Shown here: positions 56,485 to 64,000 of the stretch, in pieces
Numbering within the stretch: position 1 is the first letter of the stretch
Layout: every line of letters begins with the position of its first letter
Source of the DNA: JAWLGZ01 sp041690635
Lineage (GTDB): Bacteria; Pseudomonadota; Gammaproteobacteria; Thiohalomonadales; Thiohalomonadaceae
DNA length: 64,000 nt
NCBI GenBank assembly: GCA_041690635.1
Contig: JAWLGZ010000002.1
Location: 682,001 to 746,000 of the forward strand
Direction of reading: 5' to 3'
The notes under the pieces: generated by a model
Seen by the model: only the letters and a program-made list of their open reading frames with translations
Databases searched by the model: none
Told to the model about the DNA's origin: nothing
Program-made: the position numbers and the translations under genes

Positions 56485-58226
56485 AAATCGGGGCCGATAG
56501 TCACATGGAGCCGCCACGGGTTGCCGGACACGCTGACGGCGGAGGCGGCGTCGACGCGCACCACCCCGAACGGCAGACGGATGCGCAGGCCGACACCGAC
56601 GGCCTGCTCCAATGTGTAGTCGCTCGCCGTGTTGAAGGCGTTACCGGCGTCATAGAACAGGGCCGCACCGAAACGGTCGTTGAAGTAGCGGTCGTACTCC
56701 ACGCTCCCCACCAGCAGGTACCGGCCGCCGATCACCTGCCCGGCGTCGTTGGTCGGTCCCAGCGCGTCGAGGGCGAAACCGCGCACACTCTGATCACCGC
56801 CGGCGAAGAAACGCAGCGAGGCGGGGAGTCGTTCGAACGCCTCCACCTCGGTGGCGCCGAGATCCCCCCGAACCAGCAGGCGCCCGCCGGCGAACGGGTG
56901 GACCACCTTGCCGCGCAGTTGCACCTGCACGAAATCGGTATCGGAGCCGAGCGCCTCCGCCGCCCCGCGCACCCCGCCGCTGAACCGCCACCCGCGGCGT
57001 GGAAACAGCCGGTCGTCCGCCTCCAGCCGTTGCCAGTCGGCGGCTCCGATCAGCATGTCGGATCGATTACGCTCGCCGGCCAGCAGGAAATCCTCGCGCT
57101 GGTAGTTCACCGAAAGGGTCCGCAGCCAACGGCCGAGGGCGCGAGTCACGCCGATTCCGATTGTGCTGGTCCGTCGGTCGCTGGTGTCGGTCTCCACATC
57201 CTCCCAACCTGCCGAGAGGCCCAGGTAGTCGGTCGAGGGTTGCTCCAGCGGTATGCGGTACTCGCCGCTCACCGTGGTGCCGAGCCCCGAGGCCACCAAC
57301 TCCGCCCCGAACCGATGGCCGCGGCGGTTCACCCACCGCCGATCGAGACCGAAGGTCAGGCGCGGCCCGGTATCGGTTCCGTAACCTGCCCCCGCCGCAT
57401 AGCGGGTGCGGTTGCGCATCTCCAGCTCCACCGAGATCGGCACCGGCCCCTCGACCGCCGCCTCGGTGTGGGGGATCACGTCGACCCGGTTGAAATAGGT
57501 GGCGTCGTAGAGTGCTTGCTGGAGTTCGAACACCTTGGCCGCGTCGTACGGCTCCCCCGGCTGGAAAGGGAGGAAGCGCTGCAGCAACTCCTCGCTCAAC
57601 GGCAGTTCCGAAAAGGTCACCTCACCGAAACGGTAGCGCGGTCCGGTGGCCAGGTGCAGGCGGATGGCAGCGCTGTCGCTGTCGAGATCGACACGGATGG
57701 TCTGCTCGGTAAGCTGCGCCTCGAAGTAGCCCTTCTCGCGGGCGATACGCTGCAGATCGCGCTTCGCCTCCTCATAGGGCTGGTGCAACAGCCGGTCCCC
57801 CGCCTGGAGCGGAAAGCCCTCCCGCCAGCGGACGAAGGCGGGCTCCTCCTCCCCTGGGCCGGTGAGGCGCAGGTCCACCGTCGAGACGTGCACCGGTGTA
57901 CCGGGGCGGATGAGGTAGGCGGCACGCCACAGGCCGTCGGTCGGCGCCAGTTCCGATTCGATGACCGGCTCGTAGTAGCCGAAGGGTTGCAGGCTGCGGC
58001 GGATCTCATCCTCCGCGCGTCGATGGAGCGTCCGGATGCGGTACTCGGTCAACCGCGGGTGGTCCGCCTCGCGCAGCAGGGAGAGATTTTCCCGCACCGT
58101 TTGCAGCATTTCGCCGCCCACGCCTGTCAAGGTGACCTCCACCCGCTGCACCGTGTCGGCCGACACAGTTGCCGTCCACAACAGGAGCGCGGTGATGGTC
58201 AGCAACACAGTGCGGTGGAAGGCCAC
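56481..58226 (-). CDS. tamA: Translocation and assembly module subunit TamA (Omp85 family)
   Basis: The 581-residue protein has a signal peptide ending near TVSAD. Three POTRA domains (about 28-270) come first, for example RRAEDEIRRSLQPFGYYEPV. A 16-strand Omp85 barrel follows, with the conserved FFAGGDQSVRGFALDALGP (RGF motif) and C-terminal LHVTIGPDL. It assembles with TamB, encoded immediately downstream. Confidence 0.95.
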   Translation of the reverse strand: MAFHRTVLLTITALLLWTATVSADTVQRVEVTLTGVGGEMLQTVRENLSLLREADHPRLTEYRIRTLHRRAEDEIRRSLQPFGYYEPVIESELAPTDGLWRAAYLIRPGTPVHVSTVDLRLTGPGEEEPAFVRWREGFPLQAGDRLLHQPYEEAKRDLQRIAREKGYFEAQLTEQTIRVDLDSDSAAIRLHLATGPRYRFGEVTFSELPLSEELLQRFLPFQPGEPYDAAKVFELQQALYDATYFNRVDVIPHTEAAVEGPVPISVELEMRNRTRYAAGAGYGTDTGPRLTFGLDRRWVNRRGHRFGAELVASGLGTTVSGEYRIPLEQPSTDYLGLSAGWEDVETDTSDRRTSTIGIGVTRALGRWLRTLSVNYQREDFLLAGERNRSDMLIGAADWQRLEADDRLFPRRGWRFSGGVRGAAEALGSDTDFVQVQLRGKVVHPFAGGRLLVRGDLGATEVEAFERLPASLRFFAGGDQSVRGFALDALGPTNDAGQVIGGRYLLVGSVEYDRYFNDRFGAALFYDAGNAFNTASDYTLEQAVGVGLRIRLPFGVVRVDAASAVSVSGNPWRLHVTIGPDL

Positions 58227-58326
58227 GACCCTTTCCTTGCGAAGTGCCGGGGTAGCTTAGCAAACCGGCCCGGGCAACGCGGGCGGTTGACCGGCCGGCG
58301 CCGCTGCGGCTAAAGTGCCCGCGCCT

Positions 58327-58525
58327 CAGGTGCTCCGCGGGCGTCCGCCCAAGGAGTGAAACGGGAAGCCGGTGCGCGACCGAACACACGGTTCGCAATT
58401 CCGGCGCTGCCCCCGCAACGGTAGGTGGGAAAAGGCACACCACAAAGCCACTGCGCGATTCGCGCGGGAAGGCGGTGCGCCGGGATGGAAACATCCTGCC
58501 CACGAGCCCGGAGACCGGCCTGTCG
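58327..58525 (+). promoter_or_regulatory. Cobalamin (AdoCbl) riboswitch before btuB
   Basis: The conserved blocks are all in order: GGTGC near the start, AGTGAAACGGGAAGCCGGTG, the B12 box GCTGCCCCCGCAACGGTA, GGGAAGGCGG and the closing GAGCCCGGAGACCGGCCTG. Downstream a perfect 8-bp hairpin GGCGCACG-GGTG-CGTGCGCC (58614-58633) abuts the GGAGGAG ribosome site, suggesting control at translation initiation. Cobalamin should repress btuB expression. Confidence 0.95.
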
Positions 58526-58652
58526 CATTGGCTCTACGCTGCGGCGGGCGGCGTGATCGGGCGGTGGTCTCCCCCCTCCGAAAACTTCTCCGCCGGCGTG
58601 GATTCCCGGTTACGGCGCACGGGTGCGTGCGCCCCGGAGGAGAACATCAACC

Positions 58653-60587
58653 ATGAAGAAGTCCCTTGTCGCCGCTGCGCTGTGCGCCGGCGGAGCCCTC
58701 CCCGTACAGGCGCAGGATGCCCAACTTGAGCCCCTGCTGATCACCGCCACGCGGTTCGAAAGCGGCATTGACAGCGCCCCGGTCAACGTGACGGTAATCG
58801 ATCGCGCGGAGATCAGCCGGTCGGCCTCGGACAACCTCGCCGGGCTGCTGGAGAGCCGGGCCGGTGTTCACGTGAACGACCTGTTCGGGATCTCGGGCAG
58901 CAAATCGAGAGTCGACCTGGGCGGTTTCGGCGGCACCGGCGGACTCAACACCCTCATTCTGCTCAACGGGCGCCGTCTGAACGATGTCGATGTGTCAGGC
59001 GCCAATCTGGCGGCCATTCCGCTGGCGGCGATCGAACGTATCGAGGTGATCCGCGGCAGCTCCGCCGTGCTGTACGGCGACAATGCTGTGGGCGGGGTGA
59101 TCAATATCGTCACCCGTGACGGGTTCGGAACCGGTCGCGGCGAAGTGGAACTCTCCACCGGCTCGTTCGACACCCACCGGCTTTCGGCCCGCCTGCGCGG
59201 CGGCGACGAGTCGGCCTGGAGCCTGGCAGTGGCCGGGTTGACCTCGAACGGCTATCGGGACCGGAGTGCGTTCGACGACGCCTCCTTTGCCGCCGACTGG
59301 AGCCGCCCGTACGGTGACAACCTGTGGGGTTTCCGGGTCAACGGCCACTACGAGGAGATGGAACTGCCGGGCGCACTGAATGAACCGGACTTCCTGGCCG
59401 ATCCCACTCAGGCGGGCACCGGGGCGCTGGAATCCACACGCGAACACAGCCATGGTCTGGAAGGGTTCCTCGCCGGTGAAACGATCAGTGCCGAGCTGGC
59501 CTGGCGGAGCAAACACCAGGAGGCCACCATCTTCGGTGACACCGAAGCGGACCTGGCCACCCTCTCCTTCACCCCGCGCATCCGGCACGACGTCGGCCCG
59601 CACCGACTGGTCGCCGGCATCGATCTCTACCACAGTGAACTGGAGACGAGCGCCTTTTTCCCCGACACCGGCTGGGGAGCAAATTCCAACCGCTCAGACC
59701 TGACCCGGGAGAGCTACGCCGTGTACCTTACCGACGCCATCGCAGTGACCGAACGGCTGGAGGCGAATCTCGGCGCACGTTGGCAGTCGGTGCGCTTCGA
59801 TGTCGACAATCTCGATCGGATCAGCGGTACGCGCACAACCGACGGCCGCAAGGACAACCTGTCTTCGTGGGAGGCGGGACTGGCCTTCACCCACGGCAAC
59901 GGTGGCCGCAGCTACCTGCGCCTGGCCGAGAGCTTCCGCTTCGCGGTGCTGGACGAGGTATGGAGCTACTTCACGGGCGGTATAGCACTCCTGAAACCGC
60001 AGGAGGGCAGGCACTTCGAGATCGGTACCCGCCAGCCGGTGGCGGGCGGACATGTTTCGGCTAGCGCCTTCCGCATCCGCCTGACGGATGAGATCGCCTT
60101 CGATGAGGGGCAGTTCGCCAATGTCAATCTTGACCCGACCGAACACACCGGCCTCGACCTCGAGCTTCAACTGCCGCTCACCAGCCAGTTGGCCCTGCGC
60201 GGCGGCTACGGCCTGCGGCGGGCGGAGTTCCGGGAGGGGGCCTACAGTGGAAACACGGTCCCCGAGATTCCACGCCACAAGGCGAACCTCGCGGCCGATT
60301 ACCGTACGGCTTCGTACGGGCAGTTCACACTGGAGGCGGTGTATACCGGCGAGCGCTATTTCGGCAACGACTTCGACAACATCGGCAAGCGGATGCCGGG
60401 GCATACCCGGTTCGATGCCGCTTGGTCGCGGGACTTTGACCACTGGCGAGTGGGGCTGACGGTCAAGAATCTGACCGACGAAAAGGCGGCGGACAGTGGG
60501 TTTTACTCAGCCTGGTCAGCCAATCCCTACTTCTACTACCCGCTCCCCGAACGGGCGTGGTACCTGACCGTGGGCGCGACCTTCTGA
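58653..60587 (+). CDS. btuB: TonB-dependent cobalamin receptor
   Basis: 644 residues from the ATG at 58653, after GGAGGAGAAC. The signal MKKSLVAAALCAGGALPVQA is followed by a TonB-box-like LEPLLITATRF. The plug domain (APVNVTVIDRAEISRSASDN to GSSAVLYGDNAVGGVINIV) and a 22-strand barrel with C-terminal Phe (YLTVGATF) match the BtuB family. The size is slightly above E. coli BtuB (about 614). Cobalamin specificity is supported by the upstream riboswitch and the downstream ATR and btuF genes. Confidence 0.93.
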   Translation: MKKSLVAAALCAGGALPVQAQDAQLEPLLITATRFESGIDSAPVNVTVIDRAEISRSASDNLAGLLESRAGVHVNDLFGISGSKSRVDLGGFGGTGGLNTLILLNGRRLNDVDVSGANLAAIPLAAIERIEVIRGSSAVLYGDNAVGGVINIVTRDGFGTGRGEVELSTGSFDTHRLSARLRGGDESAWSLAVAGLTSNGYRDRSAFDDASFAADWSRPYGDNLWGFRVNGHYEEMELPGALNEPDFLADPTQAGTGALESTREHSHGLEGFLAGETISAELAWRSKHQEATIFGDTEADLATLSFTPRIRHDVGPHRLVAGIDLYHSELETSAFFPDTGWGANSNRSDLTRESYAVYLTDAIAVTERLEANLGARWQSVRFDVDNLDRISGTRTTDGRKDNLSSWEAGLAFTHGNGGRSYLRLAESFRFAVLDEVWSYFTGGIALLKPQEGRHFEIGTRQPVAGGHVSASAFRIRLTDEIAFDEGQFANVNLDPTEHTGLDLELQLPLTSQLALRGGYGLRRAEFREGAYSGNTVPEIPRHKANLAADYRTASYGQFTLEAVYTGERYFGNDFDNIGKRMPGHTRFDAAWSRDFDHWRVGLTVKNLTDEKAADSGFYSAWSANPYFYYPLPERAWYLTVGATF

Positions 60588-60588
60588 G

Positions 60589-61371
60589 ATGGGGGCAGCG
60601 CTGAACGAGTGGCAGACCGGACGGCCATCCGCGCCGCGGCGGCTGCCGCTGTTCATCGCCATTTCCGTCGGCCTGCACGTCGCCCTGCTGGCAAACGTAA
60701 CCCCGCCGGATGCGGGTGGACCGCCGATACCGGCCATGACCCTTCGGGTCGGGCTGATGGCGGAAAAGAGCGCACCTGTGGGAGCGCCGTCCCCGCCGCG
60801 ATTGTCCGAACCGAATCGCGGCGGGGGCGCCGCTCCTGCGCAAACCACGCACGCCGAACGGGTAGAACCAAATCCGGCTGTGGAAGTACCGTCCCCGGCG
60901 CGACGGTCCGAACGGAATCGCGGCGGGGAGGTCACTCCTGCGGAAACCACGCATACCGAACGGATTGAACCAAAGCCACCCGTGGGAGCGCCTTCCCCGG
61001 TGCGATTGCCCAAACTGATTCGCGGTCGTGACGCTGCTCCCGCGGGGAAAACAGTGACACCCGCATCAGAACCTGCCTCCATTCCCGGTCCTGAGCTGTT
61101 TCTGGCCCGCATACGGGAGGCGCTGCTTGAACACTTCCACTACCCGGCGGTTGCGCGACGACGCGGCTGGGAGGGAGAGGTGGTGCTCGGCTTCCAGCTG
61201 CGGGAGGATGGCCGTATCGAGGCGATCCGTATCGCCCGCAGTTCCGGCTATGCCATGCTGGATCGCGCCGCCGCCGACTCTCTGAAGCAGGTAGGACCGC
61301 TACCGGCCGGTTTGGCGCCGTCGACGGCGATGGAACTGGCGATACCGGTCATCTACCGGCTGGACGGCTGA
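60589..61371 (+). CDS. tonB: TonB energy-transducing protein with repeat-encoded linker
   Basis: The 260-residue protein has an N-terminal anchor FIAISVGLHVALL with the S-x3-H motif required by TonB. A Pro/Arg-rich linker follows from about 62 to 160, made of three roughly 34-residue repeats (VGAPSPPRLSEPNRGGG..., then VEVPSPARRSERNRGGE..., then VGAPSPVRLPKLIRGRD...). The C-terminal domain has HYPAVARRRGWEGEVVLGFQ and AMLDRAAADSLKQVGPLPAG. The linker DNA consists of tandem REP-like palindromes. It starts 1 nt after btuB and would energise that receptor. Confidence 0.9.
   Translation: MGAALNEWQTGRPSAPRRLPLFIAISVGLHVALLANVTPPDAGGPPIPAMTLRVGLMAEKSAPVGAPSPPRLSEPNRGGGAAPAQTTHAERVEPNPAVEVPSPARRSERNRGGEVTPAETTHTERIEPKPPVGAPSPVRLPKLIRGRDAAPAGKTVTPASEPASIPGPELFLARIREALLEHFHYPAVARRRGWEGEVVLGFQLREDGRIEAIRIARSSGYAMLDRAAADSLKQVGPLPAGLAPSTAMELAIPVIYRLDG
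60775..61050. repeat. Three tandem 102-bp repeats with REP-like palindromes inside tonB
   Basis: Copies begin at 60775, 60877 and 60979 (the third is partial), in frame and exactly 102 bp apart. Each has a palindrome of about 63 bp. In the first (60778-60840) GTGGGAGCGCCGTCCCCGCC then GCGATT faces AATCGCGGCGGGGGCGCCGC then TCCTGCG. The layout GTGGGAGCG...CGCGATT...AATCGCGGC...GCTCC is that of bacterial REP sequences. Confidence 0.85.
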
Positions 61372-61391
61372 ACAGAATCGGAGAGAGATCG

Positions 61392-61940
61392 ATGGGGTAT
61401 CGCCTGACAACCATCTACACCCGGACCGGCGACCGCGGCTCCACCGGCCTCGGTGATGGCGCCCGGGTGGAGAAGGACCATCCGCGCATCGAGGCCATCG
61501 GCGACATCGACGAACTGAATTGCACCCTGGGGCTGGTACTCGCCGAGTCGCTCCCGGCGGGGGTACGCACCCCGCTCGCTGCCGTGCAGCACGACCTGTT
61601 CGATCTCGGCGGCGAAGTGGCTACGCCGGGGTTCTCCGCAATCACCGAACGGGATGTCACCCGCCTGGAGCAGGCGATCGAATCCATCAATGGTGATCTG
61701 CCGCCGCTGGAGGAGTTCATCCTTCCGGGTGGCGGCCGAGCCGCGGCGACCTGCCACCTGGCGCGCGCCGTCTGCCGGCGCGCGGAGCGCCGCCTGGTGA
61801 CCCTTGCCCAGCGGGAGAGCGTAGCCGAACCGGTACTGGCCTACCTGAACCGGCTGTCGGACCTGCTGTTTGTCGCCGCCCGCTCGCTGGCCCGCACCGA
61901 AGGTGACGAAGTTCTGTGGCAGCGTGACCGGCCGCGCTGA
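61392..61940 (+). CDS. Cob(I)yrinic acid a,c-diamide adenosyltransferase, PduO type
   Basis: The 182-residue protein starts MGYRLTTIYTRTGDRGSTGL. The ATP-binding TRTGDRGSTGL, the GDIDELNCTLGLVLAE segment and the C-terminal ARAVCRRAERRLVTLAQRES, NRLSDLLFVAARS are the hallmarks of PduO-type ATR. It converts corrinoids to adenosylcobalamin, the ligand of the upstream riboswitch. It lies 20 nt after tonB. Confidence 0.94.
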   Translation: MGYRLTTIYTRTGDRGSTGLGDGARVEKDHPRIEAIGDIDELNCTLGLVLAESLPAGVRTPLAAVQHDLFDLGGEVATPGFSAITERDVTRLEQAIESINGDLPPLEEFILPGGGRAAATCHLARAVCRRAERRLVTLAQRESVAEPVLAYLNRLSDLLFVAARSLARTEGDEVLWQRDRPR

Positions 61941-61956
61941 TTCCCTCGGTGAACGC

Positions 61957-62832
61957 ATGCGCCATTTGATCCTCCTCGCGCTGCTGATCCTTCCCGGCTG
62001 GACCGCCCACGCGGTGGAGGCGGTCGACGCCACCGGCCGCACCGTCACGTTGGATCACCCGGCACAACGCATCATCTCGCTCGCCCCCCACGCCACCGAG
62101 CTTCTGTTCGCCGCCGGACTCGGCGACCGCCTGGTCGGCGCCGCCGAGTACAGCGACTACCCGGAGGCGGCCCGCGCCATTCCCCGCATCGGCGGCTTCG
62201 ATGCGTTCGATATGGAGCTCATTCTGGCGCTGGAACCGGATCTCGTGGTCGGCTGGCGTAGCGGTAACCCGGCGCCCGCCATCGAACGGCTGCGGGTACT
62301 GGGACTGACGCTCTACCTCAGCGAGCCGCGCACCCTCGTCTCCATCGCCGACGAAATCGAACATTTGGGACGACTGGGCGGCAGCGAGGAGGCGGCGAAC
62401 GCCGCTGCGGATGCCTTCCGCGGACGGCTCGGTCTCCTCCGCGCGCGCTATTCGAAGCGGCCGGCGGTACGGGTCTTCTATCAGCTCTGGCACCGGCCGC
62501 TGATGACGGTCGGCGGCACCCACCTTGTCAGCGAGGTGATCCGGCTGTGTGGCGGCGAAAACGTCTTCGGCGATCTGGATGCCCTTGCCCCCACGGTGGA
62601 TCGGGAGGCGGTGCTCGCCCGCGACCCGCAGGCGATCGTGGCCAGCGGCATGGATCGGGCACGCCCCGAGTGGCTTGACGATTGGCGGCGCTGGCCGGAC
62701 CTGGCGGCCGTCCACCGGGGCAACCTGTTTTTCATACCGCCCGATCTGCTCCAGCGACACACCCCACGCATGCTGGACGGAGCGGAACTGTTCTGCCGGC
62801 AACTGGAGTCCGCTCGCGACGCGCAGGGGTGA
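61957..62832 (+). CDS. btuF: Cobalamin-binding periplasmic protein BtuF-like
   Basis: 291 residues from the ATG at 61957. The signal is MRHLILLALLILPGWTAHAV with no lipobox. The type III binding-protein fold shows as RIISLAPHATELLFAAGLGD, GAAEYSDYPEAARAIPRIGG and LEPDLVVGWRSGNPAPAIER, then VFYQLWHRPLMTVGG. It should deliver corrinoid to BtuCD, which are encoded 10 kb upstream. It completes the btuB-tonB-ATR-btuF operon. Confidence 0.92.
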   Translation: MRHLILLALLILPGWTAHAVEAVDATGRTVTLDHPAQRIISLAPHATELLFAAGLGDRLVGAAEYSDYPEAARAIPRIGGFDAFDMELILALEPDLVVGWRSGNPAPAIERLRVLGLTLYLSEPRTLVSIADEIEHLGRLGGSEEAANAAADAFRGRLGLLRARYSKRPAVRVFYQLWHRPLMTVGGTHLVSEVIRLCGGENVFGDLDALAPTVDREAVLARDPQAIVASGMDRARPEWLDDWRRWPDLAAVHRGNLFFIPPDLLQRHTPRMLDGAELFCRQLESARDAQG

Positions 62833-62929
62833 TCGGGCCGCGGATGTCCGGGTAAGATCCCCGTGGCGCGGTGAAAGCCATAACCGGCGTGCCACCGCTT
62901 ACGACCGCACAATCCAAGGGGAATACCTA

Positions 62930-63694
62930 ATGAAAAGACCTGTGGCGATCATCGGGGTGGGAGAGATGGCCGGCGTCTTTGCGCGCGGTTTTCTCCGGCT
63001 GGGACACCCGGTATTTCCGGTCACCCGCTGCATGTCGCTGGAGAGCGCGGCAGCTGAGCTGCCTGAACCGGAACTGGTGCTGGTCGCGGTTGGTGAGGCA
63101 GACCTCCACGCCGTACTGGAGACGATTCCCGACGCTTGGCGGAACCGGATCGGGCTGCTGCAGAACGAGCTGCTGCCGCGTGACTGGGAGAGCCACAACA
63201 TCCCCAATCCCACCGTCATCGCCGTCTGGTTCGAGAAGAAGCGGGGACAGGATTACAAGGTGCTGGTTCCCTCTCCCGTGTTCGGCCCGCAGGCCGGGCT
63301 CATCAAGGCCGCGCTGGCGAGCCTGGATATCCCCGCCTGGGAACTGGCAAGCAATGACGAGTTGCTGTTCCAGCTGGTCCGCAAGAACGTCTACATCCTG
63401 ACCACCAACATCGCCGGCATGATTACTGGCGGTACCGTGGAGTTGCTCTGGAACAACCACCGTGAACTGGCCCTGGAGATCGCCGACGAAGTGATGGACA
63501 TCCAGGATTGGCTGGTGAATCACCTGATGGATCGCCCCGGTCTCATCGAGGGGATGGTTGAGGGTATCCTGGGCGACCCGGCCCATCAGTGCATGGGCCG
63601 CTCCGCCCCCGCGCGGCTGGCGCGCGCCGTCGGCTTCGCCGACCAGGCGGGGCTGGCCGTACCACGGCTGCGGGAGATCCTGGCCCGGCACTGA
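62930..63694 (+). CDS. Rossmann-fold NAD(P)-binding protein, ketopantoate reductase-like
   Basis: The 254-residue protein begins MKRPVAIIGVGEMAGVFARG, a GxGxMAxxF dinucleotide site. EPELVLVAVGEADLHAVLET follows and then a region (NIAGMITGGTVELLWNNHRE) that fits the helical substrate domain of 6-phosphogluconate/ketopantoate-type reductases. The catalytic Lys of PanE (near the middle) is not clear; KRGQDYKVLVPSPVFGPQAG lies nearby. The ATG has AAGGGGA upstream. The true substrate is unknown and it may be of the uncharacterised group. Confidence 0.72.
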   Translation: MKRPVAIIGVGEMAGVFARGFLRLGHPVFPVTRCMSLESAAAELPEPELVLVAVGEADLHAVLETIPDAWRNRIGLLQNELLPRDWESHNIPNPTVIAVWFEKKRGQDYKVLVPSPVFGPQAGLIKAALASLDIPAWELASNDELLFQLVRKNVYILTTNIAGMITGGTVELLWNNHRELALEIADEVMDIQDWLVNHLMDRPGLIEGMVEGILGDPAHQCMGRSAPARLARAVGFADQAGLAVPRLREILARH

Positions 63695-63747
63695 CTCCCA
63701 ACAGGAGAAGTGGCATACTCTTCGGCCCACGCCCGACGAGCCGACCG

Positions 63748-64000
63748 ATGGACGATGACAACCGCCGCGGAACGGAAGCCCCTCCTCTGCACTGGCTCGG
63801 GATCGCTTTGGCCACCGCCTTCTGGCTGCTCGAATCGGTGCTGCACACCGGGTTCGGCGGCGGTGGATTCCTGAATCACCTTTTCCCCACCGAACCCAAC
63901 GAACTGTGGATGCGCGTCGTCATTGCGGCGCTCATCGTTGCCTTCGGTTTTTTCGCCCGGTGCAAGGCGATTGAGTTCCGCAGTCTGACGCGGACGGTCA
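63748..64000 (+). CDS. Membrane protein, N-terminal part (probable sensor; partial at window edge)
   Basis: From the ATG at 63748 (MDDDNRRGTEAPPLHWLGIA) the frame stays open to the end. Two hydrophobic segments appear (WLGIALATAFWLLESVLHTG and VVIAALIVAFGFFARC) with EPNELWMR between. This two-span start with NELWMR resembles bacterial sensor kinases and diguanylate cyclases that carry PAS domains downstream, but no catalytic domain is visible in the window. Confidence 0.65.
   Translation, partial: MDDDNRRGTEAPPLHWLGIALATAFWLLESVLHTGFGGGGFLNHLFPTEPNELWMRVVIAALIVAFGFFARCKAIEFRSLTRTV

Noticed and set aside
56505..58313. Plus-strand frame of about 600 codons opposite tamA
   Set aside because: It is antisense to the clear Omp85 gene, has shadow-like composition and no ribosome site.

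Overview
This 64 kb window looks like the chromosome of a GC-rich gammaproteobacterium, probably a free-living environmental or chemolithotrophic lineage. The grounds are the long, high-GC genes and a gene set of assimilatory nitrate/nitrite reduction, long-form PstC/PstA, TamAB, PtsP-RppH, an orphan Dam and a B12-uptake operon. No rRNA, tRNA, IS element, prophage or CRISPR array was seen. The taxonomic call is inference, not a database result.

Layout. (1) 1-9.7 kb, minus strand: a nitrate assimilation operon, nasT | nrtA-nrtB-nrtD-nasS-nirB-nirD-nasA (nasA runs off the left edge). Between nasT and nrtA lies a complete regulatory leader: a sigma-54 promoter, two hexaloop hairpins of the ANTAR-binding type, and an intrinsic terminator. 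(2) 10-17.7 kb, minus: the phosphate operon pstS-lipoprotein-pstC-pstA-pstB-phoU with a Pho box. phoB-phoR lie separately at 23.7-25.9 kb with their own Pho box. (3) 17.8-23.7 kb: a YgjP-like peptidase, a small unknown protein, a spermidine-synthase-like protein, a PilZ-like protein, a porin and an EAL-CBS-GGDEF protein. (4) 25.9-32.3 kb: ilvD, an M1 peptidase, a ChaN-PDZ lipoprotein and a CheY-PilZ regulator. (5) 32.4-38 kb: an arsenic/metal and thiol cluster (arsR, arsC, a truncated acr3 remnant, DUF2703, an ArsP-type permease, several small Cys-rich redox proteins, a cytochrome c, a metallo-beta-lactamase-fold protein and DUF302). (6) 38.3-40.9 kb: a two-gene RimK-type ATP-grasp plus GNAT/C39-peptidase unit. 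(7) 41-52.6 kb: argE, argA, dam, a response regulator, a YdjM-like protein, ptsP, rppH, a HAD phosphatase, btuCD and DUF3135. (8) 52.7-58.2 kb: tamBA. (9) 58.3-62.8 kb: cobalamin riboswitch-btuB-tonB-ATR-btuF, then a Rossmann protein and the start of a membrane protein.

The most unusual theme is repeat content. Several unrelated families of short, hairpin-forming repeats (an ACCACAGAG-type inverted repeat and several heptanucleotide-period repeats) occupy all six gene junctions from nrtA to nasA, and also junctions in the pst and ars-type clusters. A REP-like palindrome is tandemly amplified inside the tonB coding sequence, where it encodes the proline-rich linker. The other main candidates for little-described biology are the RimK/GNAT-C39 pair and the permease-plus-small-thiol-protein cluster that follows a decayed acr3.
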